Shown here: positions 1 through 3,706 of the stretch, in pieces
Layout of the letters: every line of letters begins with the position of its first letter
Numbering within the stretch: the first letter of the stretch is position 1
Source: Deltaproteobacteria bacterium
GTDB taxonomy: Bacteria; Desulfobacterota; Desulfobacteria; C00003060; C00003106
Reading direction: 5' to 3'
Assembly: GCA_019314005.1 (NCBI GenBank)
Contig: JAFDAE010000296.1
Location: forward strand, 1-5,805
DNA: 5,805 bases
Notes under the pieces: generated by a model
Database searches by the model: none
Told to the model about the DNA's origin: nothing
The model's input: only the letters and a program-made list of their open reading frames with translations
Position numbers and translations under genes: made by a program

Positions 1-111
1 GCTGTTTTGGCCACCGGAGTAACCCTTTTTCATTATTTCGTTATGGACTTTTACATAGTTTATGATAAGGCATTGAAATTTTTAGGCGACCGTCTTTTGA
101 TTAATTTCTAA
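1..111 (+). CDS. C-terminal end of a probable Wzz/GNVR-type polysaccharide chain-length protein (5' part outside window)
   Basis: An open frame enters from the left edge in frame 1 and stops at TAA 109-111, giving 36 residues. It begins with a fairly hydrophobic stretch (AVLATGVTLFHYFVMDFYIV), which could be a last membrane helix, and ends with a short basic/hydrophobic tail (DKALKFLGDRLLINF). Chain-length determinant proteins of the Wzz/GumC/EpsF type end with a second membrane helix and a short cytoplasmic tail, and they usually lie directly upstream of a CpsD-like kinase, as here (19 bases between stop and next ATG). The identification is mainly from context; the fragment has no diagnostic motif. 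That it is a real coding tail is supported by the tight spacing to the next gene in the same direction. Confidence 0.5.
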   Translation, partial: AVLATGVTLFHYFVMDFYIVYDKALKFLGDRLLINF

Positions 112-130
112 TTGTTTGACCTATTTTACT

Positions 131-997
131 ATGAGTGAAATAAAAAAAGCTTTACAGAAAGCGAAGGAAGAAAGAAAGACCCTTTCGGGGGAGAGTCAGA
201 AACGCTTACAAGAAATAGACAACTTGCGTATCGACAAACCCCTGTCAGGCACAAAGAGGCCAGGTGATCTGTCTGTTTTCCCTGCAGCAGAGGCCCCTCC
301 TCCTATCTACTCTCAGACAAGATGTGTTCAACTGGACCGAGAGAAACTGATTGAAAACAAGGTCGTTTCTATTCTTGACAAAGATGAAGTTGGAGACGAG
401 TATAAGCTCCTCAGGACAATGGTGCTTAATAGTATGAGACCTAATGGGTATAATACTATTGCGATTACCAGCTTCAAGGAGGGAGATGGAAAGACCTTAA
501 CCTGTGTTAATCTGGCCGTTACCTTGGCCAAAGAGTCTCGACAAAATGTTTTGCTGGTCGATATGGATTTACGCCGCCCGCGTATCCACACGGTACTCGG
601 TATCGACCCCGAGCCGGGGTTAAGGGACTATTTTCTCAATGGCACCCCTCTTAAAGATATATTGATTCACCCTGGCATAGAACGTTTGACTATCCTTCCG
701 GCTGGAGGCCGCATGGATAATTCTACTGAGATCATGGGTTCCCGTCGCATGGAGGCCTTGATCCGGGAAATCAAAACCCGCTACGAGGATCGTTATATTA
801 TCTTTGATACCCCGGCCTTGAACACCTGTTCGGACCCTCTGGTGTTTTCCTCTTACGTGGACGCGATAGCGCTGATAGCCCGTGCCGGTCACACGACCAC
901 TGAAGATATGACCTCGGGTATGGCGCTGCTGAAGGATAAGAACGTCTTAGGTGTTGTCCTAAATGATTGCGGAACTCGCAGGGGGTGGACATACTAG
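131..997 (+). CDS. CpsD/CapB-type tyrosine-kinase-like P-loop ATPase (exopolysaccharide chain-length partner, XrtA/PEP-CTERM locus type)
   Basis: The 288-residue product is a bacterial tyrosine-kinase (BY-kinase) family ATPase. A basic N-terminal helix (MSEIKKALQKAKEERK) and a proline-rich linker (about 37-60) precede an EYKLLRT motif (90-96), where this family joins its oligomerisation helix to the catalytic domain. Walker A is TSFKEGDGKT (113-122, Lys121), Walker A' is LLVDMDLRRP (141-150) and Walker B is IIFDTPA (223-229, Asp226), with DTPA in place of the usual DTPP. Known members bind the cytoplasmic tail of a Wzz-like membrane protein and control polymer length by cyclic autophosphorylation. 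The usual C-terminal tyrosine cluster is missing: the protein ends CGTRRGWTY, with a single terminal Tyr. ATG 131 is preferred to the in-frame TTG at 116 because MSEIKKAL is a typical start for this family; neither has a strong Shine-Dalgarno. Its substrate and actual kinase activity are unknown. Confidence 0.88.
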   Translation: MSEIKKALQKAKEERKTLSGESQKRLQEIDNLRIDKPLSGTKRPGDLSVFPAAEAPPPIYSQTRCVQLDREKLIENKVVSILDKDEVGDEYKLLRTMVLNSMRPNGYNTIAITSFKEGDGKTLTCVNLAVTLAKESRQNVLLVDMDLRRPRIHTVLGIDPEPGLRDYFLNGTPLKDILIHPGIERLTILPAGGRMDNSTEIMGSRRMEALIREIKTRYEDRYIIFDTPALNTCSDPLVFSSYVDAIALIARAGHTTTEDMTSGMALLKDKNVLGVVLNDCGTRRGWTY

Positions 998-1008
998 CAA
1001 AAACAAAA

Positions 1009-1033
1009 ATTCGGATTTCGGATTTCGGATTTA
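1009..1033. repeat. Heptamer tandem repeat (TTCGGAT)3
   Basis: Three perfect TTCGGAT heptamers (1010-1016, 1017-1023, 1024-1030) with partial units on both sides fill the middle of the 61-base gap between the kinase stop and the AAA ATPase start. Short heptamer tracts of this kind are found scattered between genes in many environmental bacteria. No function is evident. The tract lies where the ribosome binding region of the next gene begins, but does not itself contain a Shine-Dalgarno sequence. Confidence 0.8.
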
Positions 1034-1058
1034 TCCTTTATTAGGTATTTATTAAGTT

Positions 1059-2195
1059 ATGTACACAAAATTTTATGGTTTAAAATTCAAGCCCTTTGAG
1101 CTCCTGCCTGATCCTCGGTTTCTTTATGTGAGCAAGAACCATGACCTGGCTCTTACTCATCTGGAATATGGGATTACGGACAATAAGGGTTTTATTGTGC
1201 TTACGGGGGATGTGGGCACGGGCAAAACCACGCTCATCAACTTTTTCCTCAGCAAAATAACTACCGATGTTAATACAGCCCTTATCTTCAATACTAATCT
1301 TGATCCAACCACCTTTTTGGAAATGGTGGTGAAAGATTTTGGAGTGAACACGGCTGACACTCGTCGGTCCACCCTCTATGACAGCCTCTACCAGTTTCTT
1401 CTGGATGAGCATATTCACGGCCGACGATCTGTGCTTATCATTGATGAGGCACAGAATATGCCTCAGGAGACCCTGGAAGAGGTGCGAATGCTCTCCAATT
1501 TCGAGACAGAAGACAGCTATCTCCTCCAGATCATCCTGGCCGGCCAACCCCAGTTGCGACGACGGCTGAATGATCCGGAGCTGGCCCAGTTGACCCAACG
1601 GATCTCCGTGTACTATCACCTTGCCCCCTTGGACAGACCGGAAGTCGCTCGATACATTGAGCATCGATTGAAGGTAACCGGTTACACTGCTTCTGATCCA
1701 CTGTTTACCAGTAAAGCCATAGAGAAGATATATAAGTACACAAACGGCGTACCAAGGCTAATCAGTTCTATCTGTGATACCGCGCTTGTGTACGGCTATG
1801 CCGATGAGATTAAAACCATAGATGAGAACATTATAGAAAAAGTTATTAAAAACAGGGGGCTTGATCCCGGTATCCAGTACGAAGAGGAAGGGATGGGCAG
1901 TGAGGGTGAATCTCGTCTGGGCACAGGAGCAATAATTGACCCGCTCGATAGGATCGAAAAGCGCCTCTATGCAGAATTTCCCGATATACGTGAACGCCTC
2001 ACCAACATCGAACAGAGAGTGAATCAATTAGAGAACGTCAAGACCCAGCAGGCAGTCTCCAAGCTCATCGAATGGCTTAAAGAGACCCAGAAAGAGAACC
2101 AGAGATTAAAGGAGGTATTGCGCAAATCCAAGATCGAGAAACCGAGAAACTCAGGCACTAATAGCAATAAGGTTGGCTCACCACAGAGGCACTGA
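1059..2195 (+). CDS. ExeA/GspA-like AAA+ ATPase of an exopolysaccharide (XrtA/PEP-CTERM-type) locus
   Basis: The 378-residue product opens with MYTKFYGLKFKPFELLPDPR, the characteristic start of ExeA-like 'secretion ATPases' (YGL-x-KPF-x-PDP). Walker A is GDVGTGKTT (50-58, Lys56), Walker B is VLIIDEAQ (125-132, Asp129/Glu130), sensor 1 is ILAGQPQL (159-166), a probable arginine finger is Arg181 in LTQRIS, and sensor 2 is GVPRLI (230-235). After the AAA domain (to about 267) comes an acidic linker and then a probable coiled coil (about 294-358), likely for oligomerisation or partner binding; no peptidoglycan-binding domain follows. Relatives sit next to the kinase and a TPR lipoprotein in exosortase-linked polysaccharide loci; their exact role is not established. 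The ATG has only a weak upstream AGG (1044-1046 region), poorly spaced. The last six codons (GSPQRH) and the stop lie inside a dispersed repeat, so the natural C-terminus may have been replaced. Confidence 0.88.
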   Translation: MYTKFYGLKFKPFELLPDPRFLYVSKNHDLALTHLEYGITDNKGFIVLTGDVGTGKTTLINFFLSKITTDVNTALIFNTNLDPTTFLEMVVKDFGVNTADTRRSTLYDSLYQFLLDEHIHGRRSVLIIDEAQNMPQETLEEVRMLSNFETEDSYLLQIILAGQPQLRRRLNDPELAQLTQRISVYYHLAPLDRPEVARYIEHRLKVTGYTASDPLFTSKAIEKIYKYTNGVPRLISSICDTALVYGYADEIKTIDENIIEKVIKNRGLDPGIQYEEEGMGSEGESRLGTGAIIDPLDRIEKRLYAEFPDIRERLTNIEQRVNQLENVKTQQAVSKLIEWLKETQKENQRLKEVLRKSKIEKPRNSGTNSNKVGSPQRH

Positions 2196-2214
2196 GAACA
2201 CTGAGGAAAAAATA
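2175..2214 (+). repeat. Dispersed CACCACAGAGGCAC repeat, left copy
   Basis: Positions 2179-2192 (CACCACAGAGGCAC) match exactly the reverse complement of 3685-3698, and the match continues with few mismatches over 27 bases (2179-2205 against 3672-3698, 23 identical). From memory, sequences of the form CACAGAGGCACAGAG are common intergenic repeats in Deltaproteobacteria and other environmental genomes. This copy overlaps the end of the AAA ATPase gene and supplies its last codons and stop. It is followed by an A-rich stretch and then a perfect hairpin, the same layout as in the right copy. Confidence 0.8.
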
Positions 2215-2216
2215 TC

Positions 2217-2250
2217 TTTTGATTTGCCGGGAGGTACCGGCAAATCAAAA
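2217..2250. repeat. Perfect 14-bp hairpin, part of left composite element
   Basis: TTTTGATTTGCCGG (2217-2230) and CCGGCAAATCAAAA (2237-2250) form a perfect 14-bp stem with the 6-base loop GAGGTA, starting 21 bases after the ATPase stop. Read on the + strand no T-run follows the stem, so it is not a standard intrinsic terminator. On the - strand it is followed by GATATTTTTT, which is more terminator-like. The second copy of the composite element has a hairpin of similar design but different stem sequence, so structure rather than sequence is conserved. It could still stop or slow transcription, or protect the 3' end of the upstream mRNA. Confidence 0.8.
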
Positions 2251-2500
2251 AAGCTCAGCCCTGTCGGGCAAAATTTAACAACACTCCGGAATCTATTCAA
2301 GATTGTAGAGATTGGCGCATTCACTGTGGAGGATTAGTCTTTTCAATACCGGCATATGACCCAACCTTGAATCCGAAAGAATGGGATAAGAATTAACCGC
2401 AGACCCACCCCAGTACGATCAGCGTGACTTACGGGGCAGGCACAGACTGCCGCAGACATTTTAGTCAAGCGACCCGCTCGGCCAAAAATCATCATCACAC
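2251..2500. other. Non-coding stretch between AAA ATPase and antitoxin gene
   Basis: No open frame with a credible start, ribosome site or protein-like composition is seen on either strand. Two weak hairpins are possible: GCCC-TGTC-GGGC near 2258-2269 and GGCAG/CTGCC near 2435-2452. The octamer CCGCAGAC occurs twice (near 2398 and 2452). It may be debris from earlier insertions; no function can be assigned. Confidence 0.6.
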
Positions 2501-2529
2501 TTGACTTATGCGGAGACAACAGATAACTT
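2501..2529 (+). promoter_or_regulatory. Possible sigma-70 promoter of the antitoxin-PIN pair
   Basis: TTGACT at 2501-2506 matches five of six bases of the -35 consensus. The -10 candidates are weak: GATAAC at 2522-2527 (15-base spacer) or TAACTT at 2524-2529 (17-base spacer). The position, about 60 bases before the antitoxin ATG and just upstream of an inverted repeat, is what is expected for a self-regulated toxin-antitoxin promoter. The assignment is tentative because of the poor -10. Confidence 0.35.
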
Positions 2530-2554
2530 GTATGCAATTAATGCAATTGTATAC
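2530..2554. promoter_or_regulatory. Candidate operator: 10-bp inverted repeat upstream of antitoxin
   Basis: GTATGCAATT (2530-2539) and AATTGTATAC (2545-2554) are inverted copies with one mismatch, separated by five bases. The same stretch contains a direct repeat ATGCAATT-A-ATGCAATT (2532-2548). Ribbon-helix-helix antitoxins usually bind such short repeats over their own promoter. The site starts at or just behind the possible -10 region and ends 34 bases before the ATG, so binding would plausibly block transcription. Function is inferred from position and symmetry. Confidence 0.5.
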
Positions 2555-2576
2555 GGCACCGAGGAAATAGTGGGAC

Positions 2577-2582
2577 GAGGTG
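2577..2582 (+). promoter_or_regulatory. Ribosome binding site deciding the antitoxin start
   Basis: GAGGTG at 2577-2582 is a good Shine-Dalgarno sequence, six bases before ATG 2589. It overlaps the in-frame GTG at 2580, which therefore cannot be the start it serves; ATG 2589 is the better choice. Confidence 0.7.
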
Positions 2583-2588
2583 AAAGTC

Positions 2589-2888
2589 ATGGCTAAAACT
2601 GTAACTACACGCATTGACGATGAGTATGTCAAAAAAATTGATGAGTTGGCTGCCCGAAAAGGTGTTGATCGATCGGCCCTGCTGCGGTCTTTCTTGCTTT
2701 ACGCCTTAAAGGAACACGCGTTACGCGATGCTCTGGAAGACTACAAGGCGGGGGGAATAACCCTCTGGCAGGCAGCTCGGCGCTGCGATCTGTCGCTCTG
2801 GGAAATTATTCAGGAAGCAAAGAGCGCCCATATCCACATCTCTTATGACTTGAAGGAATTTGAAAAGGATCTGAGGGCGCTTACTTAA
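2589..2888 (+). CDS. Antitoxin-like protein: ribbon-helix-helix N-terminus with UPF0175-like C-terminus
   Basis: The 99-residue product has two visible parts. Residues 4-40 look like a ribbon-helix-helix DNA-binding fold: a beta strand (TVTTRID), helix A (EYVKKIDELAARKG) and helix B (DRSALLRSFLLYALKE). Residues 43-95 resemble the UPF0175 family, with ALEDYKAGGITLWQAARRCD, then SLWEIIQEAKSAHIHISYD and an acidic end, a pattern proposed to form a helix-turn-helix-like or toxin-binding part. UPF0175 proteins are found paired with DUF3368 PIN proteins, as here. The stop TAA shares its last base with the ATG of the PIN gene (TAATG), which suggests translational coupling. Expected role: neutralise the PIN protein and repress the operon through the inverted repeat at 2530-2554. 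Antitoxin activity is inferred from family and neighbour. Confidence 0.8.
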   Translation: MAKTVTTRIDDEYVKKIDELAARKGVDRSALLRSFLLYALKEHALRDALEDYKAGGITLWQAARRCDLSLWEIIQEAKSAHIHISYDLKEFEKDLRALT

Positions 2889-3475
2889 TGGATACGGCTG
2901 TTTCAAACGCGACACCACTTATTTATTTGTCCAAAGCAAATAAACTAAGCCTTCTTCAAGCCGTGGTCAGGCAGCTATTTATTCCGGAGGCTGTTCATCG
3001 GGAAGTAGTTATCGAAGGAAAGCGTCTCGGAGAAAGAGATGCCTATCGTGTAGAAAAGGCTATCAATCAAGGCTGGATATTGGTTCAAGCCGTCAAGATC
3101 ATCTATCCCATTGAGATCGCAATCCACCCTGGTGAGGTAGAGGTAATTTCCCTGGCTAAGGAGAAAGGGATTGAAGCGGTGCTCATGGATGATATCAAGG
3201 CCAGAGCAGCCTCTGAGATGGCAGGCCTTCGGCCCATAGGCACTCTGTGGGTAATATTGAAGGCTGTCAAAAATCACATACTCAACTTTGATGAATTCTT
3301 GGCCACTCTTGAGGATATTATACAGTCTGGATTCTATCTCAAAGAAGAAGTCTACATAAAAGCTGTTCGCAAGGCCAGGGAACGCTGTTCGCAAGGCCAG
3401 GGAACTATCAGAGAAATGAATATTGTAACTGCTCAAGTTCAAAGTTCAGGGGTTCACGGTTCAAGGTTAAACTGA
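2888..3475 (+). CDS. DUF3368-type PIN-domain protein (toxin-like putative RNase) with frameshifted C-terminus
   Basis: The 195-residue reading frame is a PIN-domain protein of the DUF3368 (COG2405) type. Family features seen are VSNATPLIYLSK (5-16), IPEAVHREVV (32-41), a GERDAYRVEKAI helix (48-59), HPGEVEVISLAKEKG (80-94, Glu83/Glu85), AVLMDDIKARAASEMAGL (97-114, Asp101/Asp102) and IGTLWVILKAVK (117-128). PIN domains are metal-dependent RNases; the first acidic position here is Asn7, and SN-type starts are, from memory, frequent in this family. A 22-bp tandem duplication at 3362-3405 shifts the frame after Glu165. In the second copy the original frame would read ARE-LSEK and stop at TGA 3417-3419, giving 169 residues, a usual family length. 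The present tail of 30 residues (from Arg166) runs into a non-coding heptamer repeat. The PIN core is untouched, so activity may remain. Start ATG overlaps the antitoxin stop by one base. Confidence 0.82.
   Translation: MDTAVSNATPLIYLSKANKLSLLQAVVRQLFIPEAVHREVVIEGKRLGERDAYRVEKAINQGWILVQAVKIIYPIEIAIHPGEVEVISLAKEKGIEAVLMDDIKARAASEMAGLRPIGTLWVILKAVKNHILNFDEFLATLEDIIQSGFYLKEEVYIKAVRKARERCSQGQGTIREMNIVTAQVQSSGVHGSRLN
3362..3405 (+). repeat. Exact 22-bp tandem duplication inside the PIN gene
   Basis: Positions 3362-3383 are repeated without any change at 3384-3405; the unit starts GCTGTTCGCAAG and ends GCCAGGGAAC. Because 22 is not a multiple of three, the duplication moves the downstream reading frame. 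Perfect identity of the copies points to a recent event, most simply slipped-strand duplication. Loss of one copy would restore the shorter, family-like C-terminus. Confidence 0.95.
3437..3472. repeat. Degenerate GTTCAAG-type heptamer repeat
   Basis: Five seven-base units follow each other: GTTCAAA (3437-3443), GTTCAGG (3444-3450), one extra G, then GTTCACG (3452-3458), GTTCAAG (3459-3465) and GTTAAAC (3466-3472). This type of low-complexity tract is usually intergenic. Here it is read as the end of the frameshifted PIN protein (VQSSGVHGSRLN), which supports the view that this tail was not originally coding. Confidence 0.75.
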
Positions 3476-3486
3476 TCGGAATGAAC

Positions 3487-3544
3487 TACCCCGCCGCAAG
3501 CAGCGGGGTATCTTTAAAAGCATTGAACGCCCCAAGGGGCGGGG
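3487..3544. repeat. REP-like double palindrome (possible terminator of the toxin-antitoxin pair)
   Basis: Two hairpins lie 17 bases apart. TACCCCGC (3487-3494) pairs with GCGGGGTA (3503-3510) around an 8-base loop; CGCCCC (3528-3533) pairs with GGGGCG (3536-3541). Alternatively CCCCGCC (3489-3495) can pair with GGCGGGG (3538-3544), giving one large hairpin instead of two. From memory the motif CCCCGCCGCAAGC-x-GCGGGG recurs in Deltaproteobacteria-like genomes as a dispersed palindrome. The first hairpin stands 11 bases after the PIN stop and is followed by ATCTTT, so it may also act as a weak terminator. Confidence 0.65.
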
Positions 3545-3597
3545 AATAAAACCTTACTGTGATTAAAGGAAGGAATTAAGCGGTTGGCAAACTAACC

Positions 3598-3630
3598 AAG
3601 AACACTCCGCCTTAGGCGGATGAGTTCTTT
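3598..3630 (+). terminator. Possible intrinsic terminator hairpin
   Basis: AAGAAC (3598-3603) pairs with GTTCTT (3624-3629) and, inside a small internal loop, TCCGCCT (3606-3612) pairs with AGGCGGA (3614-3620). The end of the stem runs into TTTTA (3628-3632), a short T-run on the + strand. It could end transcripts from the antitoxin-PIN pair. Its 3' end overlaps the next hairpin (3628-3661), so the two structures compete. The T-run is short, hence moderate confidence. Confidence 0.4.
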
Positions 3631-3661
3631 TATCCAATCGCCGTCTCCCGATTGGATAAAA
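3628..3661. repeat. Perfect 13-bp hairpin, part of right composite element
   Basis: TTTTATCCAATCG (3628-3640) and CGATTGGATAAAA (3649-3661) form a perfect 13-bp stem with an 8-base loop (CCGTCTCC). It lies 10 bases from the CACAGAGGCAC repeat copy at 3672-3698. On the - strand the order is repeat, A/T-rich spacer, hairpin, the same order as for the left copy on the + strand. Stem sequence differs from that of the left hairpin, but stem length, loop size class and TTTT/AAAA ends agree. Confidence 0.8.
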
Positions 3662-3671
3662 AAATAATAAA

Positions 3672-3702
3672 CTCTGTGCCCTCTGTGCCTCTGTGGTGAA
3701 CC
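3672..3702 (-). repeat. Dispersed CACCACAGAGGCAC repeat, right copy (inverted)
   Basis: The reverse complement of 3672-3698 begins with the 14-mer CACCACAGAGGCAC, found on the + strand at 2179-2192, and matches 23 of 27 bases overall. The copy ends five bases before the lipoprotein ATG (3707), and its GGTGA forms the ribosome binding site of that gene. In one - strand frame it encodes GSPQRHRGHR, the same peptide as the last residues of the AAA ATPase (GSPQRH), as expected if both are repeat sequence. Confidence 0.8.
3695..3699 (+). promoter_or_regulatory. Ribosome binding site of the TPR lipoprotein, inside the repeat
   Basis: GGTGA at 3695-3699 lies seven bases before ATG 3707 and is the only Shine-Dalgarno-like sequence in reach. 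Four of its five bases belong to the right copy of the dispersed repeat, so the present translation signal came with, or was replaced by, the repeat. A second ATG follows at 3710; the two starts differ by one residue. Confidence 0.55.
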
Positions 3703-3706
3703 ATAA

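Noticed and set aside
116..130. TTG at 116 as start of the kinase gene (five extra residues)
   Set aside because: No ribosome site fits it, and ATG 131 gives the family-like start MSEIKKAL.
1080..1664. 194-codon open frame on the - strand
   Set aside because: It lies wholly within the AAA ATPase gene, whose motifs are all in the + frame; the antisense protein has no recognisable family features.
2217..2250. Standard rho-independent terminator for the ATPase gene
   Set aside because: The stem is strong, but on the + strand it is followed by A residues, not a T-run; kept only as a hairpin.
2508..2570. 20-codon + strand frame starting ATG 2508 (MRRQQITC...)
   Set aside because: No ribosome site, and it overlaps the proposed promoter and operator.
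2975..3442. 155-codon open frame on the - strand
   Set aside because: Antisense to the PIN gene, which has clear family motifs on the + strand.
3362..3472. CRISPR-like array or integron attachment site
   Set aside because: The two 22-base copies are directly adjacent with no spacer, and the heptamer run is simple sequence; no attC-like core sites were seen.
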